From contig JAFYGI010000025.1 in assembly GCA_017543265.1 (NCBI GenBank), positions 1 through 58,755 on the forward strand: DNA of 58,755 bases, in the 5' to 3' direction. A model generated the notes under the pieces. The model had not been told where the DNA came from. It searched no databases and saw nothing but the letters and a program-made list of their open reading frames with translations. Position numbers and translations under genes: made by a program. The stretch is from Bacillota bacterium (GTDB lineage Bacteria; Bacillota; Clostridia; Lachnospirales; CAG-274). Below are positions 36,761 through 45,286 of this stretch, in pieces (positions within the stretch are counted from its first letter, which is position 1; each line of letters begins with the position of its first letter).

Positions 36761-38949
36761 ATTGGCTGCTTTGGTATTTTACGCAGATATTTATAGCATT
36801 TTTTGTATTCGGCATAGGCCTCTGCATATTCCGCCGCACTTGGCATATATCCGCCAAAAGCTGTTTTTTCAAAAAGACACAGCAGCTTTTCGGGTACGGC
36901 ACCGCGGGTATCGGCGATGTAGCCGCGCAGCATTTTGACCGTGTAGGCGGAGTAGTCGTCCTTTGCGGAAAACTCTATAAGCCGTATAAGATGCGCATAA
37001 AGCAAAAGCACGCGCTTTTTAAGCGGCATAAACCTGAGCGCCGTCCTTAATATGACCTCTTTTATACGGTCAAAAAGTACGACAAATATCAAAAATGCGG
37101 CAACTATAAACACAATGAAAAATCTGCTTAACAAAAACAGAAAATAGAACGGAAAACCTCCCGATCTTCTGCCCGTATCGGAGGATAAATTGCGGTAGTC
37201 CGATACGGTGGGGTCAAAGGTCATCCAGCCTGCGCCGGGGATATAGACCTCAACAAAGGCGTGGGCATAGCCCTCGCGGACAATGATCTCGCCTGCGGGC
37301 ATACGCTCGAATGCCGCAAAGCCCTCAACATAACGCGCCGTCAGGCCGACGGAACGCGCCATAAGTGTCATTGCGGTCGCATAGCCTGCGCAGTAGCCCG
37401 TTTTGCTCTCTGTCAAAAAGTAATCTATCGAGTCGTCGGGCGGAACATATTCGGTGGAGTAGGTAAAATGCTCCTTTTCAAAATAGCGTTCAAGTGCAAG
37501 CGCCTTGTCCCAATCGCTGTGGGCATCTGCGGTCACACGGTCGGCAAGCTCGGATATAAGCGGCGTTATGCCCTCACGGCCGCTGTATTCGTTCTGGGCC
37601 TTTGTATAATCCGCAAGCAGGCGGTCGGCCTGCTCGCTGCCGTCTTTTTGAAGCGCACTTACATATTCGGGACCTGTCATGTCCAGCTTTGATACATAGC
37701 GCAGCAACCTTGCGTTGGGCTGCAAAAAATCGTAGGGGTCGTTAAGTACCTTTGGGGTCTCGCTCCATACCCTGATACGCATTATATCGGACGTGGGCTG
37801 ATATTTATAGTATTTAAGCGAATATTCGGGCTCGTCATCCGTTATTGTGCCGTAGGGCGCGGGCAGATAGGTGGAGTGAAACTCGCTGTCGTAGGGTTTA
37901 AGACGTATTTTGTCATACGCTTCTTCGGGCGCGGGAGCCTCCGTGTCAAATACCGCCGCCGCATCCGCGAGGATATCTGTGGGCGAATATTCGGGGTTTT
38001 CCAGCGAATAAGGCTTCATACGCCAGTAGTTGTAAGGGTTGTTTTCCCACACACTGCCGTTGAAGCGCCCGAATACCTGTCTGCGCAGATAGTATATATC
38101 GCCTGCGCCGCCGTCCCACACATAGAAAAGCGGGTTGCTGTTATAGCTGAAGCCGCCTCTTCTGGTAGAGGAACTTCTGGATGTGTCCTCGTAACCGCTG
38201 TTGCCCGCACCTCTGAAAAAAAGCGTGTCAAAGAAATCCGCGCTTTTTTCAAGCTGTGAGCGGTAGGTGGGCTTGTGTATCGACAGGGCAACGGCCGCGG
38301 TAACGGAAATAAAGACCGCAAAGCTGGCCAGATACGCACGGTCGATCTTTATGCGGCCGAGCTTTTTTGTGCCTTTTGCGGGGTCTATGCGCCTGTTGTG
38401 TACCATTACAGCCAAAAACAATGTCAGTATAAGGGTTATCATTATCTCCGGCATTATATCGCCTCGTTTTGCATAGAAAACAAAGGGGAAAAGCGTACAC
38501 AGCATTACACCCAGACTGCGGTAGCGTATCTGCGTAAAATAATACAGTATCGATACCAGAAAAAAGCCTCCGCCGACAAAAACGGCACGCATATATATAG
38601 GATGACGGCCGCTTACGCCTTCCTCGCCGTAGAACCATGCTATGGGATTGACACCCGTATATGTGCCGCGGAAAACCATCATAATAGTATATAGATTTAT
38701 CAGAAGCATCAGCAGCAGATACAGCGCACCGCCTGCCGCGCCGAGCTTTTTAAGCCTGTCAAAGGAAAAATATACAACAGGCTGCAGCGCAAGCGCAAGC
38801 ATAGCGTAGGACAGCGCGAAAGGCTTGTATATGATATATATTATGCTGTAGCATATTGCCGTTCCGAGCAGTATGGGGCAGATCCAGCGGCTTATGCAGT
38901 CGTATACCGCACCGCGCGTGACGGTTTGTTTTATCTTGGTAATTGTCAT
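36739..38949 (-). CDS. Membrane transglutaminase-like protein
   Basis: 736 aa. Five or six N-terminal helices, then an extracytoplasmic transglutaminase-like domain with all three catalytic positions: Cys in T-G-Y-C-A-G-Y-A (about 517), His in Y-A-H-A-F-V-E-V-Y (about 561) and Asp in M-T-F-D-P-T (about 579). A further helix (about 600-625) and a cytosolic tail follow. This is the TgpA/YebA-like layout that follows MoxR and DUF58 genes in many bacteria. Activity could be protease-like or cross-linking. Start 38949 has GGAGATATAA upstream, 2 nt after the DUF58 stop. Confidence 0.85.
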   Translation of the reverse strand: MTITKIKQTVTRGAVYDCISRWICPILLGTAICYSIIYIIYKPFALSYAMLALALQPVVYFSFDRLKKLGAAGGALYLLLMLLINLYTIMMVFRGTYTGVNPIAWFYGEEGVSGRHPIYMRAVFVGGGFFLVSILYYFTQIRYRSLGVMLCTLFPFVFYAKRGDIMPEIMITLILTLFLAVMVHNRRIDPAKGTKKLGRIKIDRAYLASFAVFISVTAAVALSIHKPTYRSQLEKSADFFDTLFFRGAGNSGYEDTSRSSSTRRGGFSYNSNPLFYVWDGGAGDIYYLRRQVFGRFNGSVWENNPYNYWRMKPYSLENPEYSPTDILADAAAVFDTEAPAPEEAYDKIRLKPYDSEFHSTYLPAPYGTITDDEPEYSLKYYKYQPTSDIMRIRVWSETPKVLNDPYDFLQPNARLLRYVSKLDMTGPEYVSALQKDGSEQADRLLADYTKAQNEYSGREGITPLISELADRVTADAHSDWDKALALERYFEKEHFTYSTEYVPPDDSIDYFLTESKTGYCAGYATAMTLMARSVGLTARYVEGFAAFERMPAGEIIVREGYAHAFVEVYIPGAGWMTFDPTVSDYRNLSSDTGRRSGGFPFYFLFLLSRFFIVFIVAAFLIFVVLFDRIKEVILRTALRFMPLKKRVLLLYAHLIRLIEFSAKDDYSAYTVKMLRGYIADTRGAVPEKLLCLFEKTAFGGYMPSAAEYAEAYAEYKKCYKYLRKIPKQPIKRPAVS

Positions 38950-38951
38950 AT

Positions 38952-40157
38952 TTATATCTCCGAACTTTTTACAAATTCATACTCGTCGGATATGGTCCAA
39001 TGTCCGGCAGATGCCAAGGCGATACCCGAGCAGTACGCGGATATCACAAGTGCCTCGGGGTACTGCGATATAATGGCGGAAACAGACGAACTGCTGCCCT
39101 TTATTGCCGTTGTCAGGCAGATGGGCGTTTTGCCCGAATCCGTTATTTCCGCGGGGATAAGCGTAGGGGCCTTGCACGGCGAAAAATGCGCCAAAAGCTC
39201 CTGCAGGACAAGCACATCGCCCTGCTCGTGTATTTCGCAGGGTATCCACTCGTTTGTGCGGCATATATAGAATACGGCATCGCGCCCCTCCCTTACCAGC
39301 ATAGAAAGCATGGAAAGGGCACCCTCCGCAACGATGTCGCGCACATGGAGCGTATGATCGGTCTCGGGTATATCGTCGGGGGCATCAAGGAAGAACATCT
39401 GTCCCGTACCGTGTATCTGCTCGTCCAGACGCACCATATATATATCGCGCTTGGATGAAAGCTTCCAGTTTATGCGTTTTATCGGGTCGCCGGGGATATA
39501 TTCCCTGTGGTCGTAGCCTGGCATACCCGTGGGAATGGGGGAGGTCTCGTTGGACTCTTCCTCCTCCTCGTCCGTGCTTGTAAACCTGTTTGCCGTTTTA
39601 AGAAAATCCGTCTGCACGGGCACCTCGGGGATGTCGGGATATATGGCGGCGGTAAATTCTTTGTCGTCGATATTAAGCTTAAAGGTGAATATGCCCAAAA
39701 AATCGCTTATAGCCGCGTTTGTCGTCTTTATGGACGCAAGCCCGCTGTGTACTGCCTTAAGCGGTATTTTAAGCGTGTTTGTGCCCTTGCCCGCAAGCAC
39801 ACATTTGTATACCCTTACATCGTCGTGCAGGAAATGCGGGGAGGTCTCGACCCTTATTTCCGCCATGGGTACGGGCAGCCAGAGCGCATTTGAAAACCTG
39901 ACCGAGCATATAACATTTTCGCCCTTGGCAATAAGGTCGGTATCGGTCTTTATCTCGGCCGTAACGGTTTTTACCGCTGCAAGAGTAAGGATAAGCGACA
40001 GCACAAGTGCGCACATCAATACGGATGCGATAAATATGCCGATAGCACCGTTAAGATAGTACATTATCAAAAACGCAACGCATATACAGCCTATATAGCT
40101 TATAAGCGGGCCGACTTTTTCGGCGGCCCGTCTTGTTTTGTCAAATATTTCTTTCAT
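38952..40157 (-). CDS. DUF58 domain protein
   Basis: 401 aa. Two N-terminal helices (about 15-60), then a domain with the DUF58 signature R-E-Y-I-P-G-D-P-I-K-R-I-N-W-K-L-S-S-K-R (about 220-240), a VWA-like fold usually lacking a full MIDAS. Starts 1 nt after the MoxR gene stops. DUF58 proteins accompany MoxR ATPases and transglutaminase-like proteins. Confidence 0.88.
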   Translation of the reverse strand: MKEIFDKTRRAAEKVGPLISYIGCICVAFLIMYYLNGAIGIFIASVLMCALVLSLILTLAAVKTVTAEIKTDTDLIAKGENVICSVRFSNALWLPVPMAEIRVETSPHFLHDDVRVYKCVLAGKGTNTLKIPLKAVHSGLASIKTTNAAISDFLGIFTFKLNIDDKEFTAAIYPDIPEVPVQTDFLKTANRFTSTDEEEEESNETSPIPTGMPGYDHREYIPGDPIKRINWKLSSKRDIYMVRLDEQIHGTGQMFFLDAPDDIPETDHTLHVRDIVAEGALSMLSMLVREGRDAVFYICRTNEWIPCEIHEQGDVLVLQELLAHFSPCKAPTLIPAEITDSGKTPICLTTAIKGSSSSVSAIISQYPEALVISAYCSGIALASAGHWTISDEYEFVKSSEI

Positions 40158-40158
40158 T

Positions 40159-41088
40159 TTATTTTACCGGAGCGGGAACGCTCATTGCAATTTCTTCCAT
40201 TACGGCTTCCGATGTTATAAAGGCGGATTTGCCCTTGGGTGAAAGCATAAGCCTGTGCGAGAGCACCGCACTCATGACCGCGCGTATATCGTCGGGAACG
40301 ACATAATCGCGTCCGTCCACATAGGCATAGGCCTTTGCGGCCTTTAAAAGCGCAATACCGCCGCGCGGGGATGCACCCAGCTTTACAAGCTCCGAATTTC
40401 TGGAGGCGTTAAGAAGTGCAACTATGTATTCCTTTATGCTGTCCGTACAGCGCACACCCTTTGCGGCCTCTATATGCTTGTTTACATCGTCCGTTGTCAT
40501 AACTGCGGGCAGCTTGTCCGCAAAGGACGGGTTTTCTGAACGTGTGATTATATCAAGCTCCTCCGCGGGTGCGGGGTAGCCCATGGATATTTTCATCAAA
40601 AATCTGTCCATCTGTGCCTCGGGCAGGTGATATGTACCGTAGGTCTCGACGGGGTTTTGTGTTGCCATTACCATAAAGGGAGAGGGCAGAGGCATAGTTT
40701 TGCCGTCAAGGGATATCTGGTGCTCCTCCATGACCTCCAGAAGTGAGGACTGTGTCTTGGGCGAAGCACGGTTTATCTCGTCCGCAAGCAAAAAACTGCA
40801 CATCGCGGCACCGGGACGGTATTCCAGCTGCTTGGTCTGCGGGTCTATCATGGAAAAACCCACTATATCCGACGGCATAATGTCGGGGGTAAGCTGTATT
40901 CGGTTAAAATGTCCGTCAACGGAATTTGCAAGTGCGGCAACAAGGCGTGTCTTGCCTACGCCCGGTACGTCCTCTATAAGTATGTGACCCTCGGCAAGCA
41001 TAGCACAGATGACCTTTATAATGGCCTCTCGTTTGCCGACGATAACTTTTTCTATATTATCCACAAGTAATTCGAGTTGTTTGTTCAT
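40159..41088 (-). CDS. MoxR-family AAA+ ATPase
   Basis: 309 aa. Walker A G-V-G-K-T-R (in I-E-D-V-P-G-V-G-K-T), Walker B L-L-A-D-E-I-N-R-A, sensor 1 A-T-Q-N-P, and the P-E-A-Q-M-D-R-F segment of the MoxR group. Proposed chaperone for assembly or activation of the VWA/DUF58 proteins. Start at 41088 rather than 41127 because AAAGGAGATATACAA lies directly upstream. Confidence 0.92.
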   Translation of the reverse strand: MNKQLELLVDNIEKVIVGKREAIIKVICAMLAEGHILIEDVPGVGKTRLVAALANSVDGHFNRIQLTPDIMPSDIVGFSMIDPQTKQLEYRPGAAMCSFLLADEINRASPKTQSSLLEVMEEHQISLDGKTMPLPSPFMVMATQNPVETYGTYHLPEAQMDRFLMKISMGYPAPAEELDIITRSENPSFADKLPAVMTTDDVNKHIEAAKGVRCTDSIKEYIVALLNASRNSELVKLGASPRGGIALLKAAKAYAYVDGRDYVVPDDIRAVMSAVLSHRLMLSPKGKSAFITSEAVMEEIAMSVPAPVK

Positions 41089-41117
41089 TTGTATATCTCC
41101 TTTTTGCGTATATAAGT

Positions 41118-41146
41118 ATAATAACACAAAAAGACTGATTAAACAA
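41118..41146 (-). promoter_or_regulatory. Promoter of the moxR operon
   Basis: On the minus strand TTGTTT (complement of 41141-41146), 17 nt, TATTAT (complement of 41118-41123). Confidence 0.55.
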
Positions 41147-41177
41147 TATAAAATTTTTAAAAGGAGAAAAATGACAG

Positions 41178-42101
41178 TCAGATAACAAGCCGTCCCTTTT
41201 TATCCGCAACACTCACGGTGAGCTCCGTGCCTGCGTTGAATGCTATGTTATCCTCCTCGACACCGTCCGAAAAGACTACGCCGTTTTCGGGCATACGCGA
41301 GGTTATTTTAAATTCGTCCCCAGCCCTTAAAATGCCGTGTACGGTCTGCGCACTTGTAAATCTGCTGGGATAGGGTTCGCGCACGGTGTACATAAGCATA
41401 TCCGCCGCCCAGTCTATTGGCTTATATTTTATCTCGGTCTTGCCGTAGAGTGCGGCTATGCGTTCGGCCTCGGCGATTATGCTTTTGTACCAGCCCGTAG
41501 AGCCGAGACCCGTTGAAAATATAATGCCGCTGGAGGATTGATTTTCCCTGTGACCGTTAAAATTTAACTCGTACCGTGCGGAAATATGCGTTTTTTGCCC
41601 CACAAAAATATCGTTTACGCCGTAAAGCCGCTGACCGTCACGGGTCTCGGCAAGCGCCATTGTTATCTCGCGGCACTTTCTTGCGCCCCTTATCACATCG
41701 GGCAGCAGCTTTGACATATCCTTTGGCGCAAATGGCAGCAAAACACCGTCAAAACGATGTGGGTCGGGGTTTACGCCGATCAAAGGCTGGGTATCAAGGT
41801 ATTTCATCACATTTGCAACAAGACCGTCCTGACCCACCGCAATAACAATATCGTCCTTCCCGAATATCATATTGGGTACAAAGCCGCGGTCAACCACCTG
41901 CACGCGGCCGTTTTTCTCCGCGGCTTTTTTTACCGCTTCAAGCGCCTGTTCGTAATTTTTATCCTCGGTAAGATAATCCGAAAAATCCGCGCCTATATGC
42001 TCTATATAAAATTTTGCCTGCTCTATTGTGTTATATTTGCGTTTAAGCTCCTGTAAAGCCGTTTTTCGCGTTACTATAACTATTTTATTCATTGCCCGCA
42101 T
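41178..42101 (-). CDS. NAD-kinase-like protein (PpnK fold)
   Basis: 307 aa. The block V-G-Q-D-G-L-V-A-N (G90-Q91-D92-G93) replaces the G-G-D-G-T of NAD kinases, and S-S-S-G-I-I-F-S-T-G-L-G-S-T-G-W matches the second conserved T-G-S-T-A-Y region. Such proteins are often annotated as sugar kinase or ATP-NAD kinase. The catalytic Asp is retained but the second Gly and the Thr are not, so the substrate is uncertain. GGGAG lies about 10 nt before ATG 42101; a second in-frame ATG is at 42092. It overlaps the 43-aa ORF and ends a six-gene unit about NAD and ADP-ribose. Confidence 0.75.
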   Translation of the reverse strand: MRAMNKIVIVTRKTALQELKRKYNTIEQAKFYIEHIGADFSDYLTEDKNYEQALEAVKKAAEKNGRVQVVDRGFVPNMIFGKDDIVIAVGQDGLVANVMKYLDTQPLIGVNPDPHRFDGVLLPFAPKDMSKLLPDVIRGARKCREITMALAETRDGQRLYGVNDIFVGQKTHISARYELNFNGHRENQSSSGIIFSTGLGSTGWYKSIIAEAERIAALYGKTEIKYKPIDWAADMLMYTVREPYPSRFTSAQTVHGILRAGDEFKITSRMPENGVVFSDGVEEDNIAFNAGTELTVSVADKKGRLVI

Positions 42102-42216
42102 TATATATCATCTCCCGCGGGAGCCTGTTTGTGATGTCAACACCCTTTTCCTTAAGTGTGTCCGGCTCCCTTACATAATCCGTGATATCGGTAATATTTT
42201 TTGTCCATTCGTACAC
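42085..42216 (-). CDS. Possible 43-aa ORF between the SPFH and NAD-kinase-like genes
   Basis: Starts GTG 42216, 2 nt after the SPFH stop, with AGGGAAG as ribosome binding site, and overlaps the next gene's start. Composition looks protein-like: W-T-K-N-I-T-D-I-T-D-Y-V-R-E-P, then R-L-P-R-E-M-I-Y-N. It fills an otherwise odd gap in a compact operon. No function recognised. Confidence 0.4.
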   Translation of the reverse strand: MYEWTKNITDITDYVREPDTLKEKGVDITNRLPREMIYNAGNE

Positions 42217-42218
42217 AT

Positions 42219-43235
42219 TTATCTTCCCTGTAAACTCTCCAAAAGCTCGGGAGATACATTAAGCGTACCTATCTTATCTGCCTTGTTTCCTATCTCCACA
42301 AAGGCCTTGGCTATAAGTGCCTTACTGTCCATACCGCTTAAAACAAGGGCTTTCAGCAGCTCTGCATCCATATTTTTAAAGGTATTCAGCATTACCTCGC
42401 TCTCGTAGGCCCTGGCATCGGAGCGCTTTTTCTCATTCTCGGTCTCAAGCTCCACAAGCTCGGTATTTTTCTTTTCAAGCTCGATACCCGCGTTAAGCCT
42501 TGCGGCATCAAGCTCGGCCTGCTTTTGCTGTACAAGCTGCTTTGTTTCCATTTCCTTTTCGCGTTTTTCCTTTTCCTTGACAGCTACCTTTATTTCGGTG
42601 TTAAGCTCGTTTTCCTTTACAATGCGCTCCTGCTCGATAGCGCTGTTGCGGCGCTTGTAAATAGCATCGTCCTGCTGCTTCATTATCTCCTCGCGGGCGG
42701 CAGCTTCCAGGGCGCGTTTGGTCTCGGGGGTAGAGGAAACGGCAAGCACGCTGACGGAAACAACTCTTAAACCGTATTCGGCTATATCCTCGCTTGTGCG
42801 CATACTTTCCTTTAAATATGCCGCAAGCTCCTCGTTGGAGCGGATAGCGGCCTTTATATCCAGCTTGCTTAAAAATTTTGCCGCCGCAGCCTTTGCAAGA
42901 AAGGTCACGCGCTTTACCATATTTGCCTTTGCATTTGCAAGCACGGTCTCGTAGCTTCTTGTGTCCTTGTAGAAAAAGTCCACCATTTTGGCGGCCTTTT
43001 CGTTGTCCTCTATTATGTAGGTTATATCGCCCTGAACATTTACCGTTTGAAAATCGCCCGTCATTATGTCGTCAAAGGCAAAGGGCGCATCAAGTGCCGT
43101 TGCGGGCATTACCAAAACGCCCGTTGTCATTGTGTTGTAGAAAAAGGCAAGCCCCGTGCCCTGTGCGGTGGTTTTGCCCTTTTTTACCTTCATTACATAC
43201 TGTGTAGGCTCAAAGCGCTTATATTTTATTGCCAT
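42219..43235 (-). CDS. SPFH/Band 7 domain protein
   Basis: 338 aa. N-terminal SPFH domain (V-Q-G-D-I-T-Y-I-I-E-D at about 68-78), then a long charged coiled coil (about 190-285, alternating E/K/R/Q) and a C-terminal segment L-K-A-L-V-L-S-G-M-D-S-K. No obvious transmembrane helix, so a peripheral oligomeric scaffold as in other stand-alone SPFH proteins. AAAGGAGCAATAATT precedes the ATG, 2 nt after the PARG-like gene. Confidence 0.85.
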   Translation of the reverse strand: MAIKYKRFEPTQYVMKVKKGKTTAQGTGLAFFYNTMTTGVLVMPATALDAPFAFDDIMTGDFQTVNVQGDITYIIEDNEKAAKMVDFFYKDTRSYETVLANAKANMVKRVTFLAKAAAAKFLSKLDIKAAIRSNEELAAYLKESMRTSEDIAEYGLRVVSVSVLAVSSTPETKRALEAAAREEIMKQQDDAIYKRRNSAIEQERIVKENELNTEIKVAVKEKEKREKEMETKQLVQQKQAELDAARLNAGIELEKKNTELVELETENEKKRSDARAYESEVMLNTFKNMDAELLKALVLSGMDSKALIAKAFVEIGNKADKIGTLNVSPELLESLQGR

Positions 43236-43237
43236 AA

Positions 43238-44038
43238 TTATTGCTCCTTTCCGAAAATATTATTAAATGCCGTATAGTTTTTTCCGTCCGTTTTGCCGTA
43301 TATTGCAAAGCAGACCGTGTCAAAATATTTCCCGAATCCCTCGTCAACAAGCACCTGTTTAAAATATCCCGATACCTTGATAGGATCGTGGCCGAAGGCT
43401 CCGCAGCCCCAGGCACCGAGTACAAGGGTCTTAAATTTATTTTCCGCTGCCGCTTTCAGCATAAGCCTTGTTCTGTGCAGCATTACATCGTCTATTTTGG
43501 CCTGGGAGGTAAAGGCCGCCGCACCGCGCTTGTTCGGGGCGGGGGTAGTAATAACAGCGGTCTTGTACGGCGTTTCGAGCTTTTCGCCGTTCGGAGCCCT
43601 GAACACCCAAACCTCGGGGGATATAAGCAAATAGTCGCTGTCAACGGGGCTGAAATGCTTTATATTATAGGAGTACATCTCCTTTGCGGCCTCACCGCCG
43701 ATAGAGGCGTAAAGCGTACTGTTTCTGCAAAGCGCCTCCTCCTGCGCGGTCGCGCCCAGCTTAAAGCCGCCGCCCGGAACATGGGAGTTTGCAAAATTCA
43801 TTACAAGGGGGTATTCGTATTTTTTTGCCGCCTCGAATGAATCGGCGTTTATTACCTCAAATCTGCAAAGCTCTTCCTTTTCGAGGTCGGGGAGGGTAAC
43901 AGACGCAAGCCTTTCGGGGGAATAGACCCAAACCGCCGAATAGCTGCCCTCGGGAAATTTTACCTCTTTGCCGTTAAGGTCATAGCCGCCGTTTTTTATT
44001 ATTTTTAAGGTCTCGTTTGCGATAGATATATTGTTCAT
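43238..44038 (-). CDS. PARG-like ADP-ribose hydrolase (TIGR02452 macrodomain family)
   Basis: 266 aa. Bacterial-type poly(ADP-ribose) glycohydrolase family with the signature G-G-G (89-91)...Q-E-E (99-101), where the second Glu is catalytic in characterised members. V-M-N-F-A-N-S-H-V-P-G-G-G and L-G-A-W-G-C-G-A-F form the macrodomain binding loops. Expected to release ADP-ribose from modified protein or other targets. Start 44038 (GGAGATGTGAGT upstream) rather than 44110, which would lie inside the NADAR gene. Confidence 0.88.
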   Translation of the reverse strand: MNNISIANETLKIIKNGGYDLNGKEVKFPEGSYSAVWVYSPERLASVTLPDLEKEELCRFEVINADSFEAAKKYEYPLVMNFANSHVPGGGFKLGATAQEEALCRNSTLYASIGGEAAKEMYSYNIKHFSPVDSDYLLISPEVWVFRAPNGEKLETPYKTAVITTPAPNKRGAAAFTSQAKIDDVMLHRTRLMLKAAAENKFKTLVLGAWGCGAFGHDPIKVSGYFKQVLVDEGFGKYFDTVCFAIYGKTDGKNYTAFNNIFGKEQ

Positions 44039-44040
44039 AC

Positions 44041-44610
44041 TCACATCTCCTTTGAAAGCTCGTCTCTTACTTGCATAAGCGCAAAGCCCAAAAGGTTTGT
44101 ACCGCGCCATTTTACGGGTTTTTCCGCGTTTTCGTCGTCTGCCGACATTTTTATGCCCCAGATGCCGTCATAGGGGCTGGCCTCTGCAAGCACCTTGTCC
44201 TTTGTACCTAATAAAAAGCTTTTTAAATCGGGATTTTGAGAAAACTTGGCAAGATTTCCCGTATATACTATGGAAAACTTATATTCGTCCCAAAGCTTTT
44301 CGTCAAAGTTTTTTACCTTTCGTCCAAGGCTTTTTATTTGGGCGGGGTCAAATGTTTTCATTATTTCGTCCAAGGTTTTTTCGTCCTTAAAAAGTATTGC
44401 CTTATGTGCCATCATAAATTGCTCCATACAGCAATAGGTCCTGCCCTCATATTCAAAGCTGCTTTTAAACCATTGGCTGAAGCAGCTTTTTGTAATTACG
44501 CCGTTCGGTGACGGGTGGTGTCCCCAAAAAAATACATAGTTAAATTTTTTACCCGCGATATATTCGGACTTTAATTTTTTTAAAGTATATTTTTGCTCCG
44601 TTATATTCAT
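44041..44610 (-). CDS. NADAR-family protein (YbiA-like)
   Basis: 189 aa. NADAR fold signatures: F-F-W-G-H near the N-terminus, C-C-M-E-Q-F-M-M-A-H-K-A, I-K-S-L-G-R-K, L-A-K-F-S-Q-N, L-A-E-A-S-P-Y-D-G-I-W-G. Characterised members are N-glycosidases acting on riboflavin intermediates or removing ADP-ribose from guanine in nucleic acid. Overlaps the nrtR-like stop by 4 bp and is followed 2 nt later by the PARG-like gene, favouring the ADP-ribose role. Confidence 0.9.
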   Translation of the reverse strand: MNITEQKYTLKKLKSEYIAGKKFNYVFFWGHHPSPNGVITKSCFSQWFKSSFEYEGRTYCCMEQFMMAHKAILFKDEKTLDEIMKTFDPAQIKSLGRKVKNFDEKLWDEYKFSIVYTGNLAKFSQNPDLKSFLLGTKDKVLAEASPYDGIWGIKMSADDENAEKPVKWRGTNLLGFALMQVRDELSKEM

Positions 44611-45272
44611 ATTATTGCCTCATTTCTTTTGTAAAGCTTGCTCGGCCTGTGTGCGTTCCCGCTTGTCATTTTTCCCGTGTCCTCTATGTAGGGCTCTATT
44701 TTTTTTCTGAAATTGGCCTTATAGAGCGGTTTGTCCAAAAGTATCTCGTAAATTTTCTGAAGCTGGGGCAGCGTAAATTCTTCGGGAAGAAATTTAAAGG
44801 CTATGTCGCTGTAGTTTGCCTTGTTTTTGATGCGTTCCCTGGCGTATTCTACTATTTTTTTATGGTCGAAGGCAAGCTCGGCTTTCTGTATTTCCTCATA
44901 GGGATAAAGCGCCGCGGTGGTCTCCAGCTTTTCTATGGGCACAAGCGCAAGATAGGATACCGAGATTATCCTCATACGCGGGTCACGGTCCACCTCGCCC
45001 CAGGTGTAAAGCTGCTCAAAGTATATGTCTTTCAATCCCGCCTTTGTTTTTATACCGCGCCTTACGGCATCATCAAGGCTTTCGTTTATACCGACAAACA
45101 CACCCGGCAGCGAAAGCATATTCTTGAACGGATGCTCGCTTCTTTTTATAAGTGCGCATTTGAGTTCGTCCCCGTCAATTGTAAAAAGCACAAGATCGAC
45201 CGCTACGGACGGCTTTTTGTACTGCTCTGACGAATATTGCTCAAGAAATTGTTTTTCCGTAATGTTTTTCAT
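44607..45272 (-). CDS. nrtR-like: NrtR-like Nudix transcriptional regulator of NAD/ADP-ribose metabolism
   Basis: 221 aa. Nudix-fold N-terminal domain plus a C-terminal winged helix (F-T-L-P-Q-L-Q-K-I-Y-E-I-L-L...Y-K-A-N-F-R-K-K, about 165-190), the NrtR architecture. The Nudix box (about 57-80) has lost its catalytic Glu cluster: R-G-I-K-T-K replaces R-E-x-x-E-E, as expected for a sensor that binds ADP-ribose without hydrolysing it. E-Q-L-Y-T-W and D-R-D-P-R-M-R are the family's ligand-binding stretches. First gene of the operon and probably self-regulated via 45287-45340. Start 45272 is 8 nt after a G-run. Confidence 0.9.
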   Translation of the reverse strand: MKNITEKQFLEQYSSEQYKKPSVAVDLVLFTIDGDELKCALIKRSEHPFKNMLSLPGVFVGINESLDDAVRRGIKTKAGLKDIYFEQLYTWGEVDRDPRMRIISVSYLALVPIEKLETTAALYPYEEIQKAELAFDHKKIVEYARERIKNKANYSDIAFKFLPEEFTLPQLQKIYEILLDKPLYKANFRKKIEPYIEDTGKMTSGNAHRPSKLYKRNEAII

Positions 45273-45286
45273 ATTTCATCCCCCCC

